Assembly: GCA_964463485.1 (NCBI GenBank)
Contig: CAYXDO010000091.1
Location: forward strand, 1 to 43,302
Direction: 5' to 3'
DNA: 43,302 bases
DNA from: CAYXDO01 sp964463485
GTDB lineage: Bacteria; Myxococcota; Kuafuiibacteriia; Kuafuiibacteriales; Kuafuiibacteriaceae
Below are positions 8,082-16,746 of the stretch, in pieces. The notes beneath the pieces are model-generated. The model did not search any database. It saw nothing but the letters and a program-made list of their open reading frames with translations, and was not told the origin of the DNA. Within the stretch, counting starts at the first letter, position 1, and each line of letters opens with the position of its first letter. Position numbers and translations under genes: made by a program.

Positions 8082-10201
8082 GTCGCGTGGTGAGCCCGCT
8101 TTTGGGCTTGGGATTGAGTTTGATCTCGTCGTTGGGGCACGCGGGGCTCGAGCCGCTGGCGAAGGTGTCTGCCGACCGCCATCAGCCTGCCCTCGATGGG
8201 GACGGAATCCTCGGCACGGAGTGGGCTGGGTTGTCGACTCACCTGGGTTGGCAGCTCGGACTGAGTTTGGGCTACGCGGACGATCCGCTGCTCGCTGGAA
8301 CGGTAGGATCCGACGAGCTGACTCGCTTGGTCGGTGGTCGCACCGACGCCCGACTCATGGCTTCGCTCGGGCTCTCGAATCTCCTCGAGCTCGGGATCGA
8401 GGTGCCGTTGATTCTCTACCAGAGCGGCCTCGACCTCGATCCGACCTCGTTCGGAGGCACCGGCGTTGGGTCGGTTCGTTTAGCCACCAAGCTCGGGATC
8501 CTTCGCGAGAGGGAGCACGGCATCGCAGTGGCGATGATGCCAACTCTTCTCTTTCCGTCGCTCACGCGTGAGTCGTCTTTCGGAGAGAATGGTCTCGCCT
8601 TCAGCCCGGAGCTCCTGGTGGGGAAGAGCGTCAGCGGCCTGCGCGTGGCCGCGAGCCTAGGGTACAATCTTCGAGGTGACGTCTCCACGGTAGGCTATGT
8701 CTACGGAAGCGACCTTCACGGCAGCCTCGCCGCTGGTCTTTCGATGGCCGAGCTGGGTGGGTATGAGTCCTTGCCTCTCGAGCTCGACGTCGGCCTGGAG
8801 GCGAGCTCAGGGCTGCCGGTGCCCTTTTCCGACCGCCGTGAAACCGCGCTCGAGCTCCTCGCCGGCGTCTCGCACGCGTTGACCGATCAGTTCGGCGCGT
8901 TCGCCGAGTTTGGTGTTGGACTCACCGATGGGCTCGGCACCCCCGACTGGCGTGGGTTGCTCGGCGTGCGGCTTTGGGCACCCGGAGACATTCCGGGTGG
9001 CTACGTCGCCCGCGGCGCGCCCGAGGGTCAAGAGATCGACGTGGGCGACGAAGAAGAGTCGCCGGCCTCCACGCCTACTGCCCCAAGCCCCTCCGACAAG
9101 CCCGAGGAGAAGCGACGAAGCGCGCCCCGGGCCGTGGTGCTGTCTCCTTTCGGGGGACCCGCGGCCAAGGTCCTCGGCGTCGATGTTCGAGGCTTCGTAT
9201 TGGGCTCGTTCCACCTGGAACCCGACGGATTTCTCACCGACTTCAAGCTCGACGAGGCGGAGATTTCGTTCGCGAAGAAGTTGGAGGACAAAGCACGCGC
9301 GCGCATCGACCTCAACTTCCGCCAAGCTGACTTTCCTCCCGGAAGCGGCTTCGATCTGAGCGAGATCCTCGAGCAGGCCTGGGTGTCCCTCGACGTCCTC
9401 GAATCATCGACGGGTCTCCGCCTGCTCGCCGGTCGCCTCGAGCTCCCCATCGGCGCAGGGAGCTTGGACGCGCCGGAGCGTCTCGAATACTCCCGAAGTT
9501 ACACCGAGGAGGTCGGCCGACCGCGGTTTGGCACCGGCGCGATGATCACCAACGAGCGAAAGAAGTTGGACTTGGCTTTGTTTGCTTTCAACGGTTGGGA
9601 GGGGATCTCGGACGAGAACTCCGACAAGTCTTTCGGGCTCAGGCTCGGGGTCGTCCTGTTCGACCAGGCTCTCCGGCTCGGCGCGGTGTACTCACTCGGC
9701 AAGGAGAGAGTTCCTTTTCGCACTCCGGTGGATGACGCGCTTCGGCAGCTCGCGAACGCCGACGTGACGGTCGACGTGAAGTGGATGCGGCTCTCCGCGG
9801 AGCTCGACTACATTCGCCACGAGCGCGGGAGCCTCGTCGTACCCGAGCGCCGCGCCGAGTGGCTCTCGTTCGTCGGCAGCCTCGCGTTCGAAGCCAACGA
9901 TTGGCTGTGGGTGGCCGTTCGGTACGAACACGCCGACGATGGAGACGGCTCGCGACTCCACCTCATCAGCCAACAGCTCCTCGGAGCGCCTACGGCGCCA
10001 GGCGTCGTAAGCCTGCCTGTCACCGTCGAGGCGCTGACCCTCGCCTTGTTGTTCCAGATCGCCGAAGGGGCGCGCTTCACCCTCGAATATCGCGCCGATT
10101 TCACCGCCCGTGACGCCGATCCGCCGGCGATCTTTGGCACCGCGGATGGCCTCTCGACCAACCGCCACCTCCTCACGGCCAGCACGTTCTTCGCTTGGTG
10201 A
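8078..10201 (+). CDS. Two-part outer-membrane beta-barrel protein
   Basis: About 707 residues. A signal peptide (VSPLLGLGLSLISSLGHA) precedes a first half that looks like the N-terminal barrel of myxobacterial OmpA-like proteins (HLGWQLGLSLGYADDPL, then alternating LEL/VPL strands to about residue 310). A charged, Pro/Glu-rich linker (about 315-355) leads to a second barrel-like half resembling phosphate-selective (OprO/P-type) porins: DVRGFVLGSFHLEPDG, EQAWVSLDV, GLRLLAGRLELPIG, RPRFGTGAMI. It ends with aromatic TFFAW, as expected for an outer-membrane C-terminal strand. ATG 8078 overlaps the upstream stop and is preferred over GTG 8072. The fusion of two barrels is unusual. Confidence 0.8.
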   Translation: MSRVVSPLLGLGLSLISSLGHAGLEPLAKVSADRHQPALDGDGILGTEWAGLSTHLGWQLGLSLGYADDPLLAGTVGSDELTRLVGGRTDARLMASLGLSNLLELGIEVPLILYQSGLDLDPTSFGGTGVGSVRLATKLGILREREHGIAVAMMPTLLFPSLTRESSFGENGLAFSPELLVGKSVSGLRVAASLGYNLRGDVSTVGYVYGSDLHGSLAAGLSMAELGGYESLPLELDVGLEASSGLPVPFSDRRETALELLAGVSHALTDQFGAFAEFGVGLTDGLGTPDWRGLLGVRLWAPGDIPGGYVARGAPEGQEIDVGDEEESPASTPTAPSPSDKPEEKRRSAPRAVVLSPFGGPAAKVLGVDVRGFVLGSFHLEPDGFLTDFKLDEAEISFAKKLEDKARARIDLNFRQADFPPGSGFDLSEILEQAWVSLDVLESSTGLRLLAGRLELPIGAGSLDAPERLEYSRSYTEEVGRPRFGTGAMITNERKKLDLALFAFNGWEGISDENSDKSFGLRLGVVLFDQALRLGAVYSLGKERVPFRTPVDDALRQLANADVTVDVKWMRLSAELDYIRHERGSLVVPERRAEWLSFVGSLAFEANDWLWVAVRYEHADDGDGSRLHLISQQLLGAPTAPGVVSLPVTVEALTLALLFQIAEGARFTLEYRADFTARDADPPAIFGTADGLSTNRHLLTASTFFAW

Positions 10202-10219
10202 GCTGCGGGAGGCTCCGAA

Positions 10220-11587
10220 GTGGGCGCCTCCAAACCCAAGTACGCCGCGCTGAAATCGTTTGGCCCGACGGGGATTCTCATCGCGCTCCTCGCCTACGCG
10301 CTCATGCCTTCGCTCGTGCTCGCTCCCATCGAGAACGATGAGATTCGAATCGCGCTCGGCGTCGCTCGCTTTCACTCTGCTGGGACGTGGGATCTGGCCT
10401 ATCGCTTCGAGACTCAGCCCGGCACACACCTGGTGCTCAGCGCCGTCTCCCGAGCTTTCGGAGCGCCTCCGCTCGAGGCCTTCGCGTGGGTGTCGCTCCT
10501 CGCGGTCTCGATCGCGTTCGTCGCCGCCGCGACCTTCGTCTCGCGGATGACGAGCCTGTCCTTCACCGTGGCAGGCTTGGCGCTCTTGGTGTTCCAAGAG
10601 ATCGCGGTGTCGGCGATCTACGGGAGCTCCACCGCGTTGTCGCAGGGGCCGTTGTGGGTGGCGTGCGCGCTCCTCGCAACGAAGGGCGTACCGAGCGCAG
10701 TCGTGGCCGCGTCCGCGTTGGCCTTTGCGCTCGCGATTTGGCTGAGGTTCGACGCCGCGCTCCTCGGCCCCTTGTGGGCGTATCTATTACTGCGACAAGG
10801 GCGGCGAAAGCTCATCGGAGGTGCCCTCGGTGCGGTGGTGACGGTCGCGGCGCTGTTTCTCGCGAGCGGCGCGAACCCGGCGAAGGTGCTCGAAGTCTAT
10901 CGACTGCACACGTCGAAAGGCTCCGCCGGCGTGAGCTCGGCTCGCGTCCTGCTCACGCTCTTTACCGCGCTCTCGCTCTACCTCATGGTGGTCGGAAGGC
11001 GAGCGATCACGCGGGAAACTGGGGCCATGATCGCGTTGGGTGCGATCCCGCTCGGCCTCGCGTATGCGCCGGCCCTGACGACGCCTAAGTACCTCGTCGG
11101 TCTGCTCCCGCTCTGTGCGATCGCGGTGGCCCATGGGCTTGGGGCCGTAGCAAATTCTCGACGAGTCGCCATCTGCGCCGGGTTGCTGTTCGCCGCGCAA
11201 TACCTCGTCCCGGTGCCGATCGAGCCGCGAGTGATCACGGCCGACGGGCCGCGTTTTTTCGCCGAGATCCTTCACGGGCCGGCGTGGTGGCGCGCCGAGA
11301 AGCGGCGAGTTCGGGCCGACGAAGCGGTCGTTCGCGAGAAGCTCCTGGCCTACGCGGTTCGGCCGAACGGCACTGTGGTCGTCTCGGGCTGGAACGCCGG
11401 CGAGTCCGTGCCCTATGAGCTCCTCGTGGCCGGCTTCGCGCTCACCAGCAGAACCGCGAGAGAGGGCTTCGAAGAGTTGGGATTCGAACGACGAGGCAGG
11501 CGAGTTACGGTCGCGAAGTTCCCGCCGGACGGCGTGGGCGTGCAGGCGTACCTGCGGGCGAACGGAGGCCTCCTGGTGAGCGACTAA
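10220..11587 (+). CDS. GT-C type membrane glycosyltransferase
   Basis: 455 residues from GTG with Shine-Dalgarno GGGAGG. It has about ten hydrophobic helices and the GT-C hallmark in the first periplasmic loop: LAPIENDEIRIAL, followed by YRFETQPGTHLVL. This resembles ArnT/PMT-like (GT39/GT83) lipid-linked sugar transferases; donor and acceptor cannot be told. A soluble C-terminal tail of about 100 residues follows the last helix. It is 18 bp after the barrel gene, so it may be the last gene of that unit; a new promoter begins right at its stop. Confidence 0.75.
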   Translation: MGASKPKYAALKSFGPTGILIALLAYALMPSLVLAPIENDEIRIALGVARFHSAGTWDLAYRFETQPGTHLVLSAVSRAFGAPPLEAFAWVSLLAVSIAFVAAATFVSRMTSLSFTVAGLALLVFQEIAVSAIYGSSTALSQGPLWVACALLATKGVPSAVVAASALAFALAIWLRFDAALLGPLWAYLLLRQGRRKLIGGALGAVVTVAALFLASGANPAKVLEVYRLHTSKGSAGVSSARVLLTLFTALSLYLMVVGRRAITRETGAMIALGAIPLGLAYAPALTTPKYLVGLLPLCAIAVAHGLGAVANSRRVAICAGLLFAAQYLVPVPIEPRVITADGPRFFAEILHGPAWWRAEKRRVRADEAVVREKLLAYAVRPNGTVVVSGWNAGESVPYELLVAGFALTSRTAREGFEELGFERRGRRVTVAKFPPDGVGVQAYLRANGGLLVSD

Positions 11588-11637
11588 ATGTCGTCCAATG
11601 TAAGACATTGACACGCAATTCGGGACCCGCCTAGGAT
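11587..11637 (+). promoter_or_regulatory. Sigma-70 promoter with inverted-repeat operator candidate
   Basis: A perfect -35 TTGACA (11608-11613), an 18-bp spacer and a -10 TAGGAT (11632-11637). Two nested perfect 6-bp inverted repeats overlap the -35: CAATGT/ACATTG (11596-11601, 11605-11610) and AATGTC/GACATT (11587-11592, 11604-11609). The site could bind a repressor or activator of the DUF1795-Clp-Kelch operon. The -10 overlaps the first ATG (11636), so translation must start further down. Confidence 0.6.
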
Positions 11638-11683
11638 GCGCGGTCGTGTCGCTATCCCGCCTCCACCTCGTCGGAGTCTCGGC

Positions 11684-12133
11684 TTGGGTCTGAAGTTCTT
11701 CAACGGGATCCAGATCGATGTTCCCGACGACTGGGCCGACCTCTCCACGGTGATCTTGGCGCCGAAGAGTGAGGCTCAGGAAGGCAAGAAGCCCAGCATC
11801 AACTTGGTGGTCAAGAGAAGGCCGGCCAAGGGCAAGGACGTGGCGGCGACCGTGCGGGAGTACCTCGGCTTCATGAAGGGCGCGTTCGGAGCGCTCGAGA
11901 ACGTGGAGACCAAGCAGGTCGTGGTCGGCGCCGTAAAGGGGACGGCCGTTCGATTTCGCACCGAAGCGAACGGAAAGAAATTCACTCAAGTGACTTTGCT
12001 TTATCGGAGCGGCGGGGACGAGATCTCGGCCACGGTCACCCAGCTCGAGGGTGATCCGACTCCGATGGTGAAGATCGAGAAACTCTTGCAATCGATTCGC
12101 CCGGCAGCGGGCGGATTGGCCGGAATCAGGTAG
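11684..12133 (+). CDS. DUF1795 (DcrB)-like protein
   Basis: 149 residues if started at TTG 11684, giving MGLKFFNGIQIDVPDDW with Shine-Dalgarno GGAG seven bases upstream; the longer ATG at 11636 lies inside the promoter. The fold signature fits DcrB/DUF1795: an opening IQIDVPDDWADLS, a charged SINLVVKRRPAKG strand, a helix AATVREYLGFMKGAFG, then alternating strands ending in a helix VKIEKLLQSIRP. The family includes EagR chaperones, which hold the N-terminal transmembrane parts of type VI secretion effectors. Here it is followed after 14 bp by a Clp-family ATPase, but no VgrG, PAAR or sheath gene is in the window. A chaperone role is inference. Confidence 0.65.
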   Translation: MGLKFFNGIQIDVPDDWADLSTVILAPKSEAQEGKKPSINLVVKRRPAKGKDVAATVREYLGFMKGAFGALENVETKQVVVGAVKGTAVRFRTEANGKKFTQVTLLYRSGGDEISATVTQLEGDPTPMVKIEKLLQSIRPAAGGLAGIR

Positions 12134-12147
12134 GTAAGGAGCTCATC

Positions 12148-14982
12148 ATGTCCAGCGTCAAACTCACCTCACGCACGGGATCGACCGGGTCGGGCGTCAA
12201 GCTCTCGTCCTTGGCGCCCAAGGCTCAGGAAGCGAAGGCAGAGTCTTCCTCGGCCGGGAAGGCGCAGGAATCGGCGCCCGAGGACAAGCTCGAGCTCATG
12301 TTGGCGGCGGACCTCGACGCCGAGCACAAGAAGCAGCACATGGGTCGCATTCGAGATTCCGCGCCGATGACTTCGGTCTTGCAGTCGGCCAAGGAGACTT
12401 ATGCCGGACCCACCGCGATCGAGCCCGAGCATCTGGCGCTCGCGTTGCTCAAGCAGCTCAAGATGACGGTGTCCGCGGAGGTCGAAAAGGAGCTGAAGGA
12501 TCTCGCGAAGACGCACGCGCAGGCGGACGCCAAGGGTATGTCGACTCGCACGACTCAGCTACTCTTGGCCACGAGCATCAAGTCGAAGGACGAAGCTCCC
12601 AAGCCCGAGACGCTGCTCGAGGTGATGAAGAAGATCGAGGAGCCCTACGCGGCGAGGGTTCGCGAAGTCGCTTCGAATCACAAGCTCGAGGCGTTGATGG
12701 GCGCCAACGTGCAGCAAGCCAAGGACCCCGCGGCCCTCGAGAAGTTCCTGACCCAGTTCCCGACTCTGTCGAGCATGGGTGAGGAGCTCGTGCTCAAGGC
12801 TGCGCAGAAGAAGCTCGATCGCGCGGTCGCTCGTAACGAAGAGATCGAGCAGATGATCGTCGGGCTCGGAAAGCGCCAGCTCAACTCGATGGTCCTCACC
12901 GGATCTCCCGGCGTGGGCAAGACGGCGCTCGTCGAAGGCTTTGCCGGCATGGTGGCCAACGGAGAGATCCCCGGTTCGTTCAAGAACGCTCGGATCTTCA
13001 GTGTCTCCGCGGAGAAGCTCAAGAAGGCCGCACAGGCTCCGCAAACCGCGGTGTCGGCCAGGGGCGGCTGCGCGGGCGGGAGCTGCGCGGTGCCGGGCGC
13101 GGGTGGGGCGGGCGCGGGCATGAATCCGACGCTCGCGGCGATCGCCGCCGAAGTCGCTCAAGCCGAGAAGGTCGGAGTCCCCGTCGTCTTGTTCGTCGAC
13201 GAGATCCATCAGCTCGCGGGTGGGTTGAACGACATCGCCGACCAACTCAAACCGTACCTTTCCCGCGGCGCGCTCCGAATCATCGGCGCCACCACCAACG
13301 AGGAGTATGGGCAGACCATCAAGAAGGACAAGGCGCTCCAGGATCGGTTCCCTGAGTTTCGAGTAGCCGCGCCGACGCCTGAGAAGGCGCTGGAGATGGT
13401 CCTCGCGAACATGGACAAGTTCGCTGATTTCCACGGCGTGGAGATCGACGCCTCGGCCGCTCAGATGGCCGTCGACCTCTCGAAATACCACGCGGAAATG
13501 GAAAATCCGCGGGCGGCGGTCGACTGGCTCGATCAAGCGGCGTCCGCGGTCGCCTACCAGCTCGACACCAAGCCTCCGGAGCTTCGCGTCCTCGAGAACG
13601 AAATCAGAGACACCAAACACTCTCTCGAGCAGGCCAAGACGGAAGGCGCGCTCGACGACCCGGAGACGACGCGCACGCGCGGCAAGCTCACCAAGCGACT
13701 CGACGAGCTGACCGGCAAGCTCGAGAAGATGACGGTGGATGCGGAGAAGGAGCGGGGCCTGCTCGAGAAGCTGCAGAGCCTCGGCGGGCAGCTCCGCGCC
13801 GCGCTCGATCCTTCGTCCGCGGACGACAAGGCGGTCGGTGAGTTACGCACGTCCATCAAGGCCACGCGCAAGGAGCTCGACCACCTGCCCAAGCGGCTCT
13901 ATCACCTGCGAGTCGACGCGAACGCCGTCGCCGCCGCGGTGAGTAAGGCTACCGGCATCGACCTTCAGAAGATCCAAGCCAGCGACACCGAGAAGTTCTC
14001 GAACATCGAAGGCAAGCTCGGCGAGAAGGTCGTGGGTCAGGATCACGTCAAGGCCAAGCTAGCCAACGAGATCAAGGCCGATCGGGCCAAGCTGCGCGAC
14101 CCGAAGCGCCCCGTCGGCGTGCACCTGTTCGCCGGTCCGACCGGCGTCGGCAAGACCGAGCTCGCCAAGGCCATGGCCAGCCTCTATTTCGGCGGAAATC
14201 TGATTCGCTTCGACTGCACCGAAATGCAGGAGAAGCACGAGCTCGCCAAGCTCAAGGGCGCTCCGCCCGGATATGTCGGGTTCGAAGGAGGCTCGTCGCT
14301 CGCCGAAGAGATCCGCAAGAAGGGCGGTCGCGCGGTGCTCCTGTTCGACGAGATCGAAAAGGCTCACCCCTCGATCATGCAGCTCCTCATGCAAATCATG
14401 GACGAGGGTCGGTTCCGCGACAACGAGAACCGCGAGGTCGACTGCACGAACGTGATGATCGTGTTCTCTTCCAACCTCGGCTCTCAGACCTTCGCTCAGT
14501 ACGCCGGCGACGGTGAGTACACCGATCAAGGCAAGGTGACCGAAGGCTTCACCACAGCGCTCAACGCGTGGACCACGCCGGACGTGCTCAATCGATTCAC
14601 CGGTGTACACGTCTTCAACCCGCTCGGGAAGAAGCACATGAATCAGATCCTCGACGTGCGGCTGAAGGAGCTCAAGAAGCAACTCACCGACACCCACGGG
14701 ATGAGCTTCGAAGCCACCTCGGCGGCCAAGCAGGTGTTGATCGAGGGTGGCTTCTCGCCGAAGTTCGGCGGCCGCGCGCTCAACCGAGAGGTTCAGGAGA
14801 AGGTGCGCGTCCCGCTCTCCGAGGCGGTGATCGGGCAGCGGTTCGGTGAGTCGGCTTACGTGATGTTGGATGTCGATCCCAAAGAGGAAGGCAAGCTGTT
14901 GCTGCGTCGCATGAGCGCCGACGAAAAATCGGCAACTCAGGCGGGCCTCGAGACGGAGCCGAAGAAGCCGAAAGCGAGCTGA
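12148..14982 (+). CDS. Clp/ClpB-family double-AAA ATPase with altered pore loop
   Basis: 944 residues; Shine-Dalgarno TAAGGAG. After a low-complexity N-terminus comes a Clp-N-like helical domain (about 50-190). AAA1 has Walker A GSPGVGKT (about 252-259) and Walker B VVLFVDEIHQ (about 346-353). A ClpB-like coiled-coil insertion spans about 475-575. AAA2 has GPTGVGKT (about 663-670) and VLLFDEIEKA (about 731). In AAA1 the segment that in ClpB carries the KYRGEFEERLK pore loop is replaced by a Cys/Gly-rich stretch, ARGGCAGGSCAVPGAGGAGA (about 305-324). The AAA2 pore loop GYVG is kept (PPGYVGFEGG). The lineage could be ClpB (disaggregase) or ClpV (type VI sheath recycling); the DUF1795 and Kelch neighbours suggest a specialised assembly. 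Confidence 0.85.
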   Translation: MSSVKLTSRTGSTGSGVKLSSLAPKAQEAKAESSSAGKAQESAPEDKLELMLAADLDAEHKKQHMGRIRDSAPMTSVLQSAKETYAGPTAIEPEHLALALLKQLKMTVSAEVEKELKDLAKTHAQADAKGMSTRTTQLLLATSIKSKDEAPKPETLLEVMKKIEEPYAARVREVASNHKLEALMGANVQQAKDPAALEKFLTQFPTLSSMGEELVLKAAQKKLDRAVARNEEIEQMIVGLGKRQLNSMVLTGSPGVGKTALVEGFAGMVANGEIPGSFKNARIFSVSAEKLKKAAQAPQTAVSARGGCAGGSCAVPGAGGAGAGMNPTLAAIAAEVAQAEKVGVPVVLFVDEIHQLAGGLNDIADQLKPYLSRGALRIIGATTNEEYGQTIKKDKALQDRFPEFRVAAPTPEKALEMVLANMDKFADFHGVEIDASAAQMAVDLSKYHAEMENPRAAVDWLDQAASAVAYQLDTKPPELRVLENEIRDTKHSLEQAKTEGALDDPETTRTRGKLTKRLDELTGKLEKMTVDAEKERGLLEKLQSLGGQLRAALDPSSADDKAVGELRTSIKATRKELDHLPKRLYHLRVDANAVAAAVSKATGIDLQKIQASDTEKFSNIEGKLGEKVVGQDHVKAKLANEIKADRAKLRDPKRPVGVHLFAGPTGVGKTELAKAMASLYFGGNLIRFDCTEMQEKHELAKLKGAPPGYVGFEGGSSLAEEIRKKGGRAVLLFDEIEKAHPSIMQLLMQIMDEGRFRDNENREVDCTNVMIVFSSNLGSQTFAQYAGDGEYTDQGKVTEGFTTALNAWTTPDVLNRFTGVHVFNPLGKKHMNQILDVRLKELKKQLTDTHGMSFEATSAAKQVLIEGGFSPKFGGRALNREVQEKVRVPLSEAVIGQRFGESAYVMLDVDPKEEGKLLLRRMSADEKSATQAGLETEPKKPKAS

Positions 14983-14985
14983 GCC

Positions 14986-16569
14986 GTGTTGAGCTTCATC
15001 GGTAGCTCCGGGCGAGCCTTCGAGGCGCTCGGACGTGAGGGCTTCGAGGTCGCTCGGGGCGAGGTCGCTACGCGCTTTCCGGATTCGTTCAAGAAGCGGA
15101 AGACCGCGAGCGCCTGCCATGAGTCCGTGGCGTTGCCGTTCAAAGCAGCGGTGGATTCCGGCAAGGATCCGGTGGGCCTGTTGTCGCTGTCTTTGGGCAA
15201 GAAGGTCGATTCCTTCGAGGTCGTGGAGTTCGGCGCTACGCCCGACGACAAGAAATCCGAGCTCCACTTCGTCAAGCTCGGGAGCGAAGTGTTCCCGATT
15301 CAGGCCGACGCCGACCTTTGGGGCAAGAAGTCACTCACGATCTACGAGCCGCGACCGATCTCGAATTTGAAGCGCAAAGCCATCGAACAGGACGGCATCG
15401 CCGGTTTCTACGGCCAGAAGGCCGAGGTGCGGTCGATTACACTCTTCAGGGACAAGGGTCCGACCACGCACGTGCAATTCGACGATCAGGAGGTCGACAA
15501 GGATCTCTCGTACGGCTGGGCGCTCTGGGAAGTCGCGAGCTCGGTCTTGCGTCGGGCCGATCGCGGCAAGGATGGGTTCGGAGTGGGTTCGGCGGCAGCG
15601 CTACCCTCCGCCAGCTCCGCGCCGAGTGTGCTCGGCTCCCTGAGCTCGATCCTGAATCAGAGCGGCAAGACGGAAGCGCTCGGTCCGCCCCGCGGACATG
15701 ACTTGCTGTTCGCCGGTGCGTGGCGCGGGCGACCGCTCGCGATCACGAGCTATCGGGACGGGCAGCACAAGATCGCCGTCGCCGTGCAAGAGAAGACGCC
15801 CTCCGGAAAGCTCGCGTGGATCGACCTCGCGTTGCCGGACAGCAAATCCGTCCCGGTGCGAGGAGCGTCCGCGGCGATCGTCGGCGACGAGCTCCACATC
15901 TTCGGAGGCCTCGACGCCGAGGGTGAGTCTCTTCGAAGTCACTTCGTGCTCGACCTCGCCGCGGCGCACAAGTCGGGTTGGGCTGGAGACTTGTTCGAGT
16001 CCGCACAGGCGCTCGAAGATGGGTTGGCCTGGCCCGTCGTAGCAGCGACGAAGAAAGAGACGCTCGTGCTCGGCGGAGTCGGTAAGTTTTGGATCGAAGG
16101 GAAGAAGAAAGTCGCAAATCATCGTCGTGGGATGGCCGCGGCCCCAAAGGGGGGGTCGTATTGGTGGCAGAAGAAGTCCCACGCGCCCGCGGACGTCACG
16201 AACGCGCCGTCGGCGGTCGGGCGTGATGCGGTGTTCGTCGGTCCGGGAACGAATCGCGACGGCAAGGTCTTCGCTTACGATACCGAGGCCGGCGGCGAAT
16301 GGGTGAAGCTGCCGGAGCTCCCGCAGAAAATTGGCCTCGGGCAGCTCCACGTCGTCGGCGAGACGCTCGTCCACTCCGGAGGGTTCAAGGAGAACGGCGA
16401 CCCCTGCCGAGCGATTTATTCGCTCGATCTCGCCGCGCCCGACCCGGGGTGGAAAAAATTAGGTGAGTCTGACGTCGTGCAGGGCCGCGCCAAGCTCGTC
16501 GAGAGTCACGGGAGGATGGTCGCGCTGTTGGTGAATGGAGACCAGCGAGCGACGTTCTATCCGGCCTGA
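14986..16569 (+). CDS. Kelch-like protein with unknown N-terminal domain
   Basis: 527 residues from GTG, 3 bp after the ATPase stop, so surely in the same operon. The N-terminal 190 residues match nothing I recognise (motifs GKDPVGLLSLSLGKK, TIYEPRP, WALWEVASSVLRRAD). The C-terminal half looks like a degenerate Kelch propeller, with blades such as GDELHIFGGLDAEGES...HFVLDL, ETLVLGGVGKFWIEG, and GETLVHSGGFKENGD...IYSLDL. No signal peptide or membrane helix is seen, so it should be cytoplasmic. It may be an adaptor or substrate of the ATPase, which is inference from the tight linkage. Confidence 0.7.
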   Translation: MLSFIGSSGRAFEALGREGFEVARGEVATRFPDSFKKRKTASACHESVALPFKAAVDSGKDPVGLLSLSLGKKVDSFEVVEFGATPDDKKSELHFVKLGSEVFPIQADADLWGKKSLTIYEPRPISNLKRKAIEQDGIAGFYGQKAEVRSITLFRDKGPTTHVQFDDQEVDKDLSYGWALWEVASSVLRRADRGKDGFGVGSAAALPSASSAPSVLGSLSSILNQSGKTEALGPPRGHDLLFAGAWRGRPLAITSYRDGQHKIAVAVQEKTPSGKLAWIDLALPDSKSVPVRGASAAIVGDELHIFGGLDAEGESLRSHFVLDLAAAHKSGWAGDLFESAQALEDGLAWPVVAATKKETLVLGGVGKFWIEGKKKVANHRRGMAAAPKGGSYWWQKKSHAPADVTNAPSAVGRDAVFVGPGTNRDGKVFAYDTEAGGEWVKLPELPQKIGLGQLHVVGETLVHSGGFKENGDPCRAIYSLDLAAPDPGWKKLGESDVVQGRAKLVESHGRMVALLVNGDQRATFYPA

Positions 16570-16611
16570 TCCGCCAAAGACTGAAACCGTGAGACCTGGC
16601 CGGTCCGAGCC

Positions 16612-16653
16612 CTGGCAGCGCAGGCATCTTGCCTGCGCGTAAGCTTCGCGGAC
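16612..16653. repeat. Dispersed palindromic element, copy 1
   Basis: A 42-bp element with a perfect 9-bp stem and TCT loop (GCGCAGGCA-TCT-TGCCTGCGC, 16618-16638), followed by AGCTTCGCGGAC. A near-identical copy is at 41202-41243 and a truncated one at 41167-41200. REP- or MITE-like; it lies between the Kelch gene and the toxin-antitoxin pair and could also act as a terminator. Confidence 0.7.
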
Positions 16654-16707
16654 TCGACTTTCGCATGCCGTGCGGAACCGGTGGGGCCCGCAAGATCCCG
16701 TGGTATC

Positions 16708-16740
16708 GGTGGTAGAGTGGTGGTAGAGTGGTGGTGGAGT
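16708..16740 (+). repeat. Three 11-bp direct repeats ahead of the antitoxin gene
   Basis: GGTGGTAGAGT occurs twice exactly and a third time as GGTGGTGGAGT. The third copy supplies the GGAG Shine-Dalgarno for the antitoxin start at 16747. Direct repeats at this place could be an autoregulatory site, or simply slipped-strand duplication of the ribosome-binding site. Confidence 0.6.
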
Positions 16741-16746
16741 TTCTTC

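Noticed and set aside
11636..11683. ATG at 11636 as the DUF1795 start
   Set aside because: It overlaps the promoter -10 and has no Shine-Dalgarno; TTG 11684 is better supported.
12559..13620. Minus-strand ORF within the Clp-like gene
   Set aside because: Shadow of the strongly supported AAA ATPase; composition is Arg/Leu-rich without motifs.
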